Shown piece after piece: positions 1 through 11,680 of a stretch of 64,000 bases of DNA (the stretch's first letter is position 1; each line of letters begins with the position of its first letter). The position numbers were made by a program, and so were the translations under genes. This stretch comes from Streblospio benedicti. Its lineage: Eukaryota > Annelida > Polychaeta > Spionida > Spionidae. Location of the stretch: the NCBI GenBank assembly GCA_019095985.1, contig CM032663.1, positions 34,837,086 through 34,901,085 on the forward strand, in the 5' to 3' direction. The notes beneath the pieces are model-generated. The model did not search any database. It saw only the letters and a list, made by a program, of their open reading frames with translations, and was not told the DNA's origin.

Positions 1-1250
1 GTGCGAGTCCACGTACCGTTATCAAGAGAAATCGTGATACAAGTACAGTAAACCCCGACATTTTTTATTCTACAGTTGATAGAAAATTTTACTAAATATA
101 TTCTTGAATGTGTTCATTGTGTTGGTATGAAATATATTAGTTCATCTTTCTTTGCTCACAACACTAGATTTTTTAAATACATTTACAGTTTCGCCAAACA
201 ACTGTTGGCATCCTCAGAATGTTCTTCCCGCGCAATGTCACAAGTAAAATATTCTGATCCTGAACGAGGATGGAATCATAAACTCGCGCGTTACTAAATA
301 TGTTTCACTAATGGGGAACGCCCAATGGAATACTTCGAACAAAACGTCTCACACGGTTTAATGAATTTCATATGTGTATCCATAATTTGTATTGAAATAT
401 GATGTTTTATTTGTATAGCAATTGATAGATTTAATACAAAAAATGAACAATAAAAAAGTGTACGATTTTTTTACTAATGTGAAAAATCAGCATATCAGTA
501 TAAAAAAGCTGCAAATAATTACAGAACACACAGGGATTTAAAATTAAGAAATTCAACGAAGACTTTTTTTAAAATTAAAACTACATTTAAAACAGTATGC
601 TAATGATAAACTAATTTGGAAAGAATAGGCCTAAATATGGTGAGTTTTTACAATGACCCCGCTCCAAATATTTAATCGACTCATTTTCTTAAAATAAGCT
701 GAAGACACTTCATGTTTCATACAAGCTAATATAAGCCGATAGCATTTATTTGATATAGAACATATAGTACAAATATCATACAAAAATAAAAAGCGATAAA
801 CCTTTATATGCTATCATATTACAAAAGAAGACAAGAATTAATATTAGATGTCTTTTAAAAGCCAATTTACCATGCATCACCAGCCACACCTCTTGTTCTT
901 AGAACAAAAAATAAATAATATTAAATTAAACTCATAAGCTTAACTACTAGACAAGTCTTTTTGGGATTACCATCTAGGAGATCCATATGATTATATTATG
1001 CTTAATCCTATATTATATATTGTATATTGAATGTTGAATGTGTAATTGTGATTTAAAATATTAAAAAAAGACAAGAATTCTTGCGTCATGTTCTCTCATG
1101 TTTGCTGAAAACATTCGATTTTGATTGGCTAGGAGCCTGCAGTGAAAAATTTAAGACCTAAGATGATATCCTACACTACAAAAATTCTACAAAGTGTAAG
1201 GCATAAGATGTTAAATAAACATAAGAGAAAAAGATTTTCATGCTTATGGG
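1..1250. other. AT-rich spacer, no gene seen
   Basis: No open frame with coding character is visible. The open stretch at 76-297 has no recognisable domain and no splice context. The DNA is AT-rich with poly-A and poly-T runs and no clear repeat structure by eye. Confidence 0.5.
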
Positions 1251-1254
1251 GGTG

Positions 1255-1830
1255 AGAGATCAGACAATATCCCACTTCTGTTTTCCGTGATGACAATGAC
1301 ATCAGGTGAGGGGTAACAGGTAATGGTCTTGGACCAGCCAGGGTGGTAATCCAAGGATACGTGATACTGATGACTTCAGTGACGTGGTACCCAGTGGTTC
1401 AGTGGTTCAGTGGTTCAGTGGTTATAGTGTACGACATGAAAATGTGATTTGCCTCAATCGCAAGTTTGCGCTGATCTCCACCGAGCGTGTCACCTCAGTC
1501 GAGTATAATACTAAACGGTGGTGACACCAAGCGTGATTCTTAAGCCTCGTTAAAAGGCGTGCCCCATGTAGAGGACAGTCACCCCTCTGCATGTTGAAGA
1601 ACTCACCTAGTTTTAAAACAATAGCTAGTGTGATACCTCCACCCCCGAGGCAAAGTTGGCAACCTAGGCTGCCTCTGGAGGTCCATATACCAACACCACG
1701 TGGCCTCCTTCTGCTATAACCATTAAAGTTGATGGCTGCAGAGTATCCATACCACTTCATCATAATTATCCAAGGAATGAGTGTAGTGCGCGTGGCTGCT
1801 AACAGCCTATCATCAGGTACAGTAAAACAC
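1255..1830 (-). pseudogene. Decayed copy of the kinase C-terminal region, interrupted by an insertion
   Basis: Two minus-strand pieces match the C-terminal part of the kinase encoded at 1858-3651. The piece at about 1262-1375 reads YHVSLDYHPGWSKTITCY and corresponds to YHISLDYRPGWSNAITCY of the kinase. The piece at about 1745-1830 reads AVSSHAHYTHSLDNYDEV and corresponds to AVCSLYTRSLDIYDDV. They lie in the same order as in the intact gene but are separated by about 350 bases of unrelated DNA (about 1376-1740) and have lost a common reading frame. The copy lies directly 3' of the intact gene, so a local tandem duplication followed by decay and insertion is the simplest reading. It is a pseudogene fragment; I see no kinase domain attached to it. 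Confidence 0.7.
1420..1721. mobile_element. Insertion with short terminal inverted repeats (MITE or SINE-like)
   Basis: This stretch separates the two homologous pieces of the decayed kinase copy. It begins with GGTTATAG (1420-1427) and ends with the inverse CTATAACC (1714-1721). An upstream tract at about 1391-1420 repeats TGGTTCAG several times. No protein is encoded. The family is not recognised; a short non-autonomous element is the most economical explanation. Confidence 0.35.
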
Positions 1831-1857
1831 CAGTTCGAAAATTTCGGCATACCTATG

Positions 1858-3651
1858 TTAGTCATTGAGTGTGATTGCATGTATTGAGGTGACTTTGATT
1901 TTTAGACTACCCACAGCCACATGCAGAACGTTCCCATTGCAGACTCCCACACTCACTGCTATAGTCTCATCTCTATATAGCCTAACAACTTCACCGAGAT
2001 CCAATTTGGTATAAATTTCCTCTCCACGCCAATTGTAGAAATGTATAAGCGGAAGTTTGGTAAGATGTTCCGTGATGACAATGACCTCCGGTGCGGGGTA
2101 ACATGTAATGGCGTTGGACCAGCCAGGGCGGTAATCTAAGGATATGTGATACTGATGACCACCCACGTCATCATAAATATCCAGGGAGCGAGTGTAGAGG
2201 CTGCAGACAGCAATCCACCCGGACGTCACATTCCTACAGACTGACACACGTACAAAGTCGTCTCTCCATTGGGAACCTGGACGTGCTTCTAGAGTCATCA
2301 TTTTAGTTTCTTCTTTATACAATCCAAGTTGATATATACCTTTCTCTGTCTCTTCTAAGTAGACAGCGGTGTCTGGTTGGAGCACACCTACTAGGCTTTT
2401 ACGACAACCTATTGTATGAAGACTGAGAAGTTGTAAGTCAAGGTTCCAGTACCTTGTAGGGTCTTGTTTCCATTCACGTGAGATGATGGTCTCACCTAGT
2501 ATGTAATTAGCATTACAATCAAAACCTTGAGGACATGGTTTGTTCCAAATCTCACGATAGCCTCTCTTTTGCAGTTGAACAAGGCGTAGGGTTTCAGTAT
2601 CTTTACATTGAAGGAGAATGTGGTTTTCTCCACCAATAGACGGACATACATCACACTTGTAAGGCAGATTATAGGATATTACACAGTCGTTCTTATCATG
2701 CTTGGTGACTGGTAAATTTTCACGCGAATTAATAGAGAGTGGTAAGGAGTCTAGATTTGAAGTCATTGTGTTACGAATGGTCATTTTCTGTGAGTTGAAG
2801 TCTTCATACACGTCATGCATAGTGGGTCTATTGTCAGGATCTACTTCAAACATTTGTTTCAACATGGGTGTTATACGCTGTCTTAGCGTGTCATTCTTCC
2901 AAAGAAATTCAAAGTAAACGAGAACATCCTTGCCTCGGTTTACATCCCATCCGATTTCATACTTTTCCCAGACATGTTGGCGACCTTCTTTGATTATACA
3001 CGTATAAAGGACTATGATGCCAAAGCTGAACACGTCTATCATCTGAAGCGCTGTTCCCGTACATTTGATTTTCCTTGCCTTACGTCCAAACTCATCAAAC
3101 AGTTCAGGGGCTAACCAATGGGTGTTCCCATGAATACTTGTTGTCTCACTTTCAACAATCCCTTCAATGTCTTTGGATAAACTGTAATCCGTTACTTTAA
3201 CCGTGATGGACGATCCCTCAATTACGAGCAGGAAATTATCCGGTTTAATGTCCCTATGTACCAGATGATTCTCGTGAAGAAACAGTAGACCTTTGGCACA
3301 CTGCCACAGAACATCAAGTTCATCTAAGTCAGCCAAGTCACTTTTACCCAGATAGTCATGGAGGTTGTCGCCACAGAGCTCCATGGCAATCCAGACCTCT
3401 GGCATGGACGGATACCTGTCTTCATAGGCGAGTATGTTGATGATATTGGGGTGACGCAATGATTTTTCCAGTAAGATCCATTCATTCTGTAGCTTATCCC
3501 AGTATTTCTGGTTGAAGTGTCTGTTGATGACCTTGACGGCCACGTGGTTACCTTGCAATCGCCCCCTATAGACCACACCAAAACTTCCTTTGCCCAAAAT
3601 GTTTGCTTCAATGCGTTCTAATTCTATACCAGTGGAAGATCCGGAGGCCAT
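1858..3651 (-). CDS. Protein kinase with C-terminal possible propeller-like region, 597 aa, intronless
   Basis: The product is a probable cytosolic protein kinase. The kinase domain spans about residues 12-290. The glycine loop is GKGSFG (20-25), the ATP lysine is K40 in VAVK, the catalytic loop is HRDIKPDN (132-139), the metal motif is DYS instead of DFG (155-157), then APE (181-183) and DVFSFG (206-211). The overall look is TKL-like. Residues about 330-400 hold several cysteines, including CDVC. The last 200 residues form short beta-rich stretches with motifs such as PGWSNAITCY and HFYNWRGEE, suggesting a propeller-like region; that is inference. The start is the ATG just ahead of the glycine loop, and no other in-frame ATG fits better. 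The 5' end and upstream DNA are duplicated at 7044-11130, and a decayed C-terminal copy lies just 3'. The DYS motif keeps the metal-binding Asp, so activity is possible. The substrate is unknown. Confidence 0.88.
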   Translation of the reverse strand: MASGSSTGIELERIEANILGKGSFGVVYRGRLQGNHVAVKVINRHFNQKYWDKLQNEWILLEKSLRHPNIINILAYEDRYPSMPEVWIAMELCGDNLHDYLGKSDLADLDELDVLWQCAKGLLFLHENHLVHRDIKPDNFLLVIEGSSITVKVTDYSLSKDIEGIVESETTSIHGNTHWLAPELFDEFGRKARKIKCTGTALQMIDVFSFGIIVLYTCIIKEGRQHVWEKYEIGWDVNRGKDVLVYFEFLWKNDTLRQRITPMLKQMFEVDPDNRPTMHDVYEDFNSQKMTIRNTMTSNLDSLPLSINSRENLPVTKHDKNDCVISYNLPYKCDVCPSIGGENHILLQCKDTETLRLVQLQKRGYREIWNKPCPQGFDCNANYILGETIISREWKQDPTRYWNLDLQLLSLHTIGCRKSLVGVLQPDTAVYLEETEKGIYQLGLYKEETKMMTLEARPGSQWRDDFVRVSVCRNVTSGWIAVCSLYTRSLDIYDDVGGHQYHISLDYRPGWSNAITCYPAPEVIVITEHLTKLPLIHFYNWRGEEIYTKLDLGEVVRLYRDETIAVSVGVCNGNVLHVAVGSLKIKVTSIHAITLND

Positions 3652-4344
3652 CTTGAATTCGGTACTTCACCAACTTTCTCACCAACCGATTGCACCGACG
3701 GGTGTGAAAGTATAAAATTAGTTCATCGTGTGTTTCCAGAGTCTACACTTTATACCACTGCTTCGGTGTTATAAGCCATTTCTTTAGTTTAGACTATGAT
3801 GCAAGAAGTGGAAGATGACGGAGTTTACAAAATATGATGAGAGAATTCGGTGCATTGTTTTTTTAGCTAAATCAGTTTGTACACACTGTAGCCGGATAAT
3901 AAGAAGGAAGACTGTGCTGTTGCCATCTGCTTTCAGAAGTGGAAACATCTCTTTAGACCAAGTTGCACAGCTGCCCCTCCATCAAAATTACAGTCCATCT
4001 TCTAAGTGCCCAAGCTGAAATACAAATTTGGTAAATCAATAAGGGCCGTTAGTGAGTTCTGGAGTTTTCGGTGACAGGATGATGAACCATTACCATGTGC
4101 ATATTTGGAAAAAAATCGAATACAAGATGTTTGTAAACAAAAGATTATCAGAAAACTTCAAAACAAACAAACACATAAAAAGCTAATATGCGGCCATAGA
4201 GACTATCTTCTCAAAAGGATTTTTTTGTTCTTGACTTGCCAGTAAGAGGACGGCACAAATAGTTCACAGCTACACCATCTTCAAACGGTCTGTGCATACT
4301 TTCTGTTCGTTTTGAATGCCCGTTTAAAAAAAATAATGTTACCA

Positions 4345-4498
4345 ATGGCAGATCCAGGTTTTTGGAAAAAAAAGGGGGGGGGGCGCACTTAAGAGATTTC
4401 ATGAGTTTTGTTGCGATCGATGGCGGACGTGTGAAAAACCTTAGGAAGGTCGGTAAAAAAAGGGGGGGGGCCACCTCCTGCAACCCTGGATCTGCCAA
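4345..4498. mobile_element. Palindromic MITE with GGCAGATCCAGG ends
   Basis: The left end is TGGCAGATCCAGG (about 4346-4358) and the right end is the inverse CCTGGATCTGCCA (about 4487-4499). Just inside lie G-runs next to A-runs. CAATG flanks both sides and may be a target duplication. Related copies are at 8064-8206 and, inverted, at 40922-41062; a truncated one begins near 16974. Confidence 0.65.
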
Positions 4499-4798
4499 TG
4501 GTTACTGTTGACAAAAGCTTGAGTATGTGTAACATTTCTGGCTGTCACAATAAAAACACGAGAAAATGAAATGCATTAATGTACTGGTATTTGAGGCGTG
4601 AGTGTGTCATAATATAATGACATCTGTTGAGTCTTTCCGGCCCGACAATCAAAGTCCCCGGCATCATAGAGGGGAGTGTGGTATGTATACTACTATGATT
4701 TAGAAACTATATAATACACATCACTACTATTATATAGAAGGGTAACAGACAGGCCAGAACATGGGAGCCAGGGGCATCCGTTTCAGGCTTGATTTAAC

Positions 4799-5300
4799 CT
4801 CTAGTAGACATCTACATGTTATCACTTCACATTTTTGAAATAAGCTGACACCGTCCTATGCAATAACCATTTAAACATCTCCACCATCATTACGTAGTTT
4901 CATTATGCAGTAAGTTAATCAGGAAGTTGCTTTTCATTAGCTAGATTAAAATTGGTTTGCATTGTGAATCATTTTTATTTTATTTAAATTGATTTTTTAT
5001 ATTACTGTCATATGGTATACCAAACAATACAAGTAGCATATTAGTAGATGATATACAGGCCCTATCAATCAACTTTACAAATACTAGACAAAGCTTGACA
5101 TGTTTACTCATTATGGTAATACAAACTTTACTGGCCATTCAAATCCAATCTGAATCCAGCTGAGCCAATCAAAAACAAATTCCTGGTTAACTTACTGCAG
5201 TATAAAGATCTAGGATATTGGTGGAAATATTTAAATTGTAATTGCATAGGACTGTGTCAGCTTATTTCATCAATGTGAAGTGATAAAGTATACACTAGAG
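4799..5300. mobile_element. Fold-back element with about 130-base inverted ends
   Basis: The left arm starts CTCTAGT at 4799 and runs to about 4930. The inverse complement of 5175-5300 matches it through ATCACTTCACATT, AAATAAGCTGACAC, GTCCTATGCAAT and CAGTAAGTTAA. The ends are CTCTAGT and ACTAGAG. There is no open frame inside. A non-autonomous DNA transposon is the likely nature. A second copy at 8947-9425 came with the segmental duplication. Confidence 0.65.
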
Positions 5301-7043
5301 CTTGAATTTTTTGTACTTTTGTGTCTCATGTGATAAAAAGAGAGTGGGCAGCTTGTTCCTGCGCTGGTGGGAAGTCAAGAATGCACATGTAACATTATAC
5401 TCGTAGCTTCAGCTCTTTCACATGGCCATATATTTGTTTTGCCTTTCGTTACAGCTGGATTCATAAGAGAACATACACAGACAATTCTGTTCACACTCTC
5501 CCAGAGTCAAAGTTATAAATAATACCACAATAAAAACGGTATTCATTAAACCAAGACAAAAAACTTACTTACATAATCAGGAATACGAAGACAGATAGAA
5601 TGTAATTCAATATATGTAGATAAATAACGAATACATGAGTTACTGACCTGGCAAATATCCCAGTAGCCAACATACTACATAATGGCGCCAACCACAATAT
5701 ACAAAGCCTTGTGTTGTCAAGCATAACCCTGCAATGAAAATATTAAGTTATATATAGGATATAATAGAAACAAACCTTGAATACATTTCTGTATAAATCA
5801 CGATCCAGTGATTTTTTCAAAAACAATATCTTCGCCTAACCTTGGATTATATGATATGTACATAATCATACAAACTACACGAGCAATTCATGACCAATGT
5901 AAAGCATATTCATACCAGGTATTGTGGGGTAAAAATTCCTCTCGGGTTTCCCAGACAGTATCGTGGTTAATACACGCGTATAGTGGTTATGTGGTTACGT
6001 GGCGAATATGGCCGGCGATTTGCTGTTTCAAATAAATATACCCCACCTCAGTGAAGGGACCCTTAACAAGGCCTAAATATCATATCAAAAGAGGTTAACC
6101 AACCCCTATCTAATCACTCCAAAGCTACAAGATCATGCACATTGCACAGTCACCCGTGATGCACACTGTCATTCCACCGGTCGGTTAGTGATGGACAAAA
6201 AGCAATGCTACAAATGGTCATTAAAAACTAAAGGGTCAAAGAGTATACCTGGATATCATTGCCGACTTGCAAACATTGTGCCTAGCCAGTATATCATTGT
6301 CCTTTGAACCTGCCGTTGATATGTATTATGATATAATTTAACATGTGGGAAAGACATTGCGCATACGCTAACTAAAGCAATATGAGAAATTAGTAATTAA
6401 TCGTCATATGCGATAACTAAAGCAAAAAAGAAATGCGTAATTGATTGTCATATTATATGGATTCCCATGAGCATTATTATCTACCACTTCCACTCCGTGA
6501 ACGTCATAACATCGTCCGTCGTTAGACTATAGCACCATCCATTTGTGCACATCACTGCCACCATTGGGAGCAATCGGCATCACCTATTTGTACAGTGCTA
6601 GTAGTGTACTCGGGGAATTATAGACTTCAAGTCATAAAAGCTGTGAGTTGATGGTAGGTGGGTGTTTTAGTCAGTTTATTTTTTAAAGTGTAAGTATCTA
6701 GCCACTATGTGTCAAAGCCATTATGTACAGTTGCACCGGTCTAACTCGAAGTGGAAAGGGTTGAGTGACAATAGTGATTATTTCAACTGTTCTATAAATA
6801 TATATGTCGTCTAAAACTAGCAGGAATTTCAATTTGCATTGAGTGGTTTATACACATAACTAGTTAAGACAATGTCATTGGTTTACAATTAATATACACC
6901 ACTGGATTACCGGTTTTGATGGTTGAGTGCAAGCAGAGTATTATGATGGTGTGGCATTGGAAGTGGCCAAGTTCGCGTATTGACAGACACAGGGACGGAT
7001 TCAGAAATTTGAGACTGTGGGGGGCCCTTACGAATTCAATTCT

Positions 7044-7372
7044 TAAGTCAGCCAAGTCACTTTTGCCCAGATAGTTTTAGCGGGAGGTTGTCGCCACAGA
7101 GCTCCATGGCAATCCGGCACTCTGGCATAATTTTGATACCTGGGCCCCTTATAGCGAGTATGTTGTTGATGATATTGGGGTGACGCAATGATTTTCCAGT
7201 AAGATCCATTCATTCTGTAGTTTATCCCAGTATTTCTGGTTGAAGTGTCTGCTGATGACCTGACGGCCACGTGGTTACCGTGCAATCGCCCCCTTTATAG
7301 ACCACACCAAAACTCCCTTGCCCAAAATGTTTGCTTCAACACGTGCTCTAATTCTACCAGTGGAAGATTGAG
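7044..7372 (-). pseudogene. Truncated copy of the kinase N-terminus
   Basis: The minus strand matches codons for roughly residues 1-108 of the kinase at 1858-3651, including the glycine-loop region and the segment after VAVK. The ATG is retained near 7372, but small deletions just after it and further indels break the frame. The sequence stops at the duplication junction at 7044, so the HRD loop and everything beyond are absent. It cannot encode a kinase. It arose with the direct duplication that begins inside the parent gene. Confidence 0.8.
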
Positions 7373-8063
7373 GCCATCTTGAATTCGGTATTTTACCAAC
7401 TTTCACCAAACTGGACAGTAACTGACGGGTGTGAAAGTATAAAATTAGTTCATCGCGGTAGTTTCCAGAGTCTACACTTTGTACCACCGCTTCGGTTTTT
7501 AAAAAGCCATTTTTTTTAGTTTAGACTATGATGCAAGAAGTAGAAGATGAGGGGTTTTTTACAAAATTTGATGAAAAAATTCGGTGAAATTTTTTTTTCT
7601 AGCTAAATCAGTTTTTTTACACACTGTAGCCGCATAAAAAACATGAAAAAGTCACTGTGTTGGCCGGTTTTTTAGACGGGGAAACATCTCTTTTAGACCA
7701 AGTTTTGTACATTCCCCTTTTATTAAATCTGGGGTTATCGTGGGAAAAATGCCCAAGCTGTACAAATTTGGAAACAAAAGGGGCCGTTAGTGGTTCGGGT
7801 TTTTCGGTGACAGGATGATGAACCTTTTGCGCATATTTGAAAAAGAAAAAATTGTTTTTTTAAAAAAGAGTATTGGGAAACCAAAAAAAATAAACAAAAA
7901 AAAAAGCTAAAAATGCAGCCATAAAACTATCTTCTCAAATGTTTTTTTTATATTCTTGACTTGCCGGGAAAATGGACAACACAAATATTTCACACCTACC
8001 CATCCCTTTAAACGGTCTATGTATCTTTTTGTTCGTTTTTAATGCCCGTTTAAAAAAATAATG

Positions 8064-8206
8064 TTACCAATTGCAGATCTAGGTTTTTGGGGGGGGCCGA
8101 GAGATTTCATGAGTTTTTTTTGCGATCGATGGCGGACGTGGGGAAAAACCCAGGGGTGGGAAAAAAGGGGGGGCCTCCTGCAACCCTGGGTCCCAATGGT
8201 TACTTT
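8064..8206. mobile_element. Degraded copy of the GGCAGATCCAGG MITE
   Basis: This copy lies in duplication unit 2 at the place homologous to 4345-4498. It shares the CAGATCTAGGTTTTTGG start, the G-run and the block TTGCGATCGATGGCGGACGT, but its right end is eroded. It was duplicated with the surrounding DNA rather than inserted independently. Confidence 0.55.
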
Positions 8207-8946
8207 GACAAAAGCAATTTTGTGTAACATTTCTGGCTAATATAATTGGCTGACCTTGCTCGAAAGCGGCGCCCCCGTAGTGAATCTCGAATTGACATTT
8301 TACCCACCAGTGCCGCTTGGCGCTTCAAACCTACACGCCATGCCTCCCTGCCTTACTTACTATTTCAATGTTCCCATAATCACTGTGCGTTTCAATCTCT
8401 CTCAATTTACGAGAAAAATCAAGTTTCATAAATGTCGAGTCGACAACGGCTTTCTACGCGATCCGCTCTATTTCCGGTAAAAACGACTGTCCTGATAATA
8501 GTTTCATTAACCTGCTGAAAGAGGACATCGTACTGGACGTATGACACGACTACGTGTTAAGAACAATTTACACGCACAAATTAATCAAAATTAACTAGAA
8601 TTTTCTCCAACGACATACTGGGATCAAAAACTGCACGACTGTTGAGATTAATCGTCGTGTTGTTATAAATTGATGGACTATTCATTTGCGTCCGTGACGT
8701 GGCCGGCTGCCATAAATAAAAACACGAGAAAATGAAATGCATTAATGTAATTGGTATTTGAGGCGTGAGTGTGTCATAATATAATGACATCTGTTGAGTC
8801 TTCCCGGCCCGACAATCAAAGTCCCCGGCATCTACTAAGTGATTTACAAACGCTATGCCAGTACCACATCACTACTATTATATAAGGGAAACTGACAGGA
8901 ACATAACATGGGAGCCAGGGCATCCGATTTTTAGGCTTATTTAACC

Positions 8947-9425
8947 TCTAGTATATACTACATGTTATCACTTCACATTTTTTGAAATAAGCTGACACCG
9001 TCCTATGCAATAACCATTTAAACATCTCCATTATTTAGTTTCCATTATGCGTAAGTTAATCAGAAGTTGTTTTCACTAATTAAAATTGGTTTGCATTGTG
9101 AATCATTTTCTATTTTATTTCAATTGATTTTTTATATTACTGTCATATGGTATACCAAACAATACAAGTAGCATATTAGTAGATGATATACAGGCCCTAT
9201 CAATGAATTTACAAATACTTGACAAAGCTTGACATGTTTACTTTATTATGGTAATACAAACTTACTGGCCATTTAGAATCCAGCCGAGCCAATCAAAAAC
9301 AAATTCCTGATTAACTTACTGCAGTATAAAGATCTAGGATATTGGTGGAAATATTTAAATTGTAATTCATAAGACTGTGTCAGCTTATTTCATCAATATG
9401 AAGTGATAAAGTATACACTAGAGCT
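8947..9425. mobile_element. Second copy of the fold-back element
   Basis: This copy is homologous to 4799-5300 and sits at the equivalent place in duplication unit 2. The left arm carries small deletions relative to unit 1; the right arm is nearly unchanged. Because it lies inside the larger duplication it is not an independent insertion. Confidence 0.6.
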
Positions 9426-11099
9426 TGAATTTTTGTACTTTTTGTGTCTCATGTGATAAAAAAGAGTGGGCAGCTTGTTCCTGTGCTGGTGGGAAGTCAA
9501 GAATGCACATGTAACATTATACTCGTAGCTTCAGCTCTTTCACATGGCCATATATTTGTTTTGCCTTTCGTTACAGCTGGATTCATAAGAGAACATACAC
9601 AGACAATTCTTGTTCACACTCTCCCCAGAGTCAAAGTTATAAATAATACCACAATAAAAACGGTATTCATTAAACCAAGACAAAAAACTTATTTACATAA
9701 TCAGAATACGAAGACAGATAGAATGTAATTCAATATATGTAGATAAATAACGAATACATGAGTTACTGACCTGGCAAATATCCCAGTAGCCAACATATAC
9801 TACATAATGGCGCCAACCACAACATATACAAAGCCTTGTGTTGTCAAGCATAACCCTGCAATGAAAATATTAAGTTATATATAGGATATGGGATTAGAAA
9901 CAAACCTTGAATACATTTCTGTATAAATCACGATCCAGTGATTTTTTCAACAATATCTTCGCTAACCTTGGATTATATGATATGTACATGATCATACAAA
10001 ACTACACGAGTCAATTGACTAAACTAATCCGTACCAAAGTATTGTAAAAATTCATTCCCCTGACAAACTAGTGGTTATGTGGTTACAATATGGATTTGCG
10101 TTTCAAATGAATATACCCCACCCTCATGAAGTGCACAGTATATCCCAACCCCTATCTAATCATTCCAAACTGATCATTTACATAGTCATTCCACCGGTCA
10201 GTGATGGACAAAAAGCAATGCTACAAATGGTCATTAAAAACTAAAGGGTCAAAGAGTATACCTGGATATCATTGCCGACTTGCAAACATTGTGCCTAGCC
10301 AGTATATCATTGTCCTTTGAACCTGCCGTTGATATGTATTATGATATAATTTAACATGTGGGAAAGACATTGCGCATACGCTAACTAAAGCAATATGAGA
10401 AATTAGTAATTAATCGTCATATGCGATAACTAAAGCAAAAAAGAAATGCGTAATTGATTGTCATATTATATGGATTCCCATGAGCATTATTATCTACCAC
10501 TTCCACTCCGTGAACGTCATAACATCGTCCGTCGTTAGACTATAGCACCATCCATTTGTGCACATCACTGCCACCATTGGGAGCAATCGGCATCACCTAT
10601 TTGTATAGACTTCAAGTCATAAAAGCTGTGAGTTGATGGTAGGTGGGTGTTTTAGTCAGTTTATTTTTTAAAGTGTAAGTATCTAGCCACTATGTGTCAA
10701 AAGCCATTATGTACAGTTGCACCGGTCTAACTCGAAGTGGAAAGGAGTTGAGTGACAATAGTGATTATTTCAACTGTTCTATAAATATATATGTCTAAAC
10801 TAGCGAATTTCATTGCGTGGTGGTTTATACACATAACTAGTTAAGACAATGTCATTGGTTTTACAATTAATATACACCACTGGATTACCAGTTTTGATGG
10901 ATTTGAGTGCAAGCACTGGACCAAGAGTATTATGATGGTGTGGCATTGGAAGTGGCCAAGAGTTCGCGTATTGACAGAAAGTATGAGATGTATTCTTGAG
11001 TCTTTGTGAAGAATCCTCTTGTGTCTACATATGATCAAGTTGGTGCCATCTTGAAGTTCTATGACATACGAAATGCATGTGTGCACAGGGACGGATTCA

Positions 11100-11235
11100 G
11101 AAATTTGAGACCGGGGGGGGCTAATTTTCAAATTTTGGGAGAGGGGGGGCTAATTTTCAAATTTTGAGCAGGGGTGGGTGGGTGGGGGCTAATTGTCAAA
11201 TTTTGAGAGCGGGGGCATATGATCCGTCGTGGGGG
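11100..11235. repeat. G-rich short tandem repeats
   Basis: About four imperfect copies of a unit built from CTAATTTTCAAATTTTG plus a G-run follow one another. The tract forms the end of duplication unit 2. G-runs of seven to eight suggest an element end or poorly resolved bases. Confidence 0.55.
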
Positions 11236-11269
11236 AATCCAGGTGTTTAGAAAAGGGACCAAGAAAAGG

Positions 11270-11640
11270 GGGGCTCTTGCGGGATTTCATGAAAACCCTA
11301 TGAAAATGAAGTTTTTATGAAAAAGGGGGCTAAATTGTACTTTAAAGAAATGCGGGCGGGCAAATATTTATTCAGGGATTTCATGAAATAACTAGTGTCA
11401 TTTCAGTAATTACATGAAATCCCTAAGAGATTTAGCGAATTCACGAAATCCCTAAGTGAAACAGTGATTTCATGGATTCGCTGAACATTTAAATTTCACG
11501 AAATCCCTGATTTCACAGATTTACTGTAACATACACTATTCTCAATGGAATATCGTGACGTGTCAGAGACGCCCACGGCTATGAGCTTCTTCACGATGTG
11601 ATGTCATATCATTAGGAATCGTCTGTATGGTCAGTGCCCC
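11270..11640. other. Spacer with repeated short motif, no gene
   Basis: The motif TTCACGAAATCCCT and its inverse forms (such as GGGATTTCATGAAA) recur at least five times between about 11277 and 11505. No coding potential is seen. Confidence 0.4.
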
Positions 11641-11680
11641 CCCCCCTTCTTGGGTTAGGAGCGACAGGGTGGTTGGCGCC

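Larger units (their letters stand above)
3322..7040. repeat. Direct segmental duplication, unit 1
   Basis: This unit starts inside the kinase gene (codons for about residue 108 and upstream), runs through the kinase 5' flank, and ends at a G-rich tract near 7022-7040. The same order of sequence reappears at 7044-11130 in the same orientation. Blocks at about 4980-5790 and 9115-9955 are nearly identical by eye; 3815-4340 and 7500-8060 are much less alike. Unit 1 lacks roughly 110 bases near its end that unit 2 retains (about 10980-11090). Confidence 0.85.
7044..11130. repeat. Direct segmental duplication, unit 2
   Basis: This is the second copy of 3322-7040. It opens abruptly with the kinase sequence AAGTCAGCCAAGTCACTTTT, also found at about 3325. 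It carries a broken 5' piece of the kinase gene, a degraded 5' flank, copies of two palindromic elements, and a long nearly identical tail. The part at 7500-8210 contains many extra T, A and G runs relative to unit 1. Confidence 0.85.

Noticed and set aside
4211-4498. Open frame on the minus strand
   Set aside because: It runs through the G-run MITE; the Phe/Pro-rich product is an artefact of homopolymers.
9444-9728. 94-codon open frame in duplication unit 2
   Set aside because: The homologous stretch in unit 1 (about 5320-5600) does not keep the frame, so there is no sign of selection.
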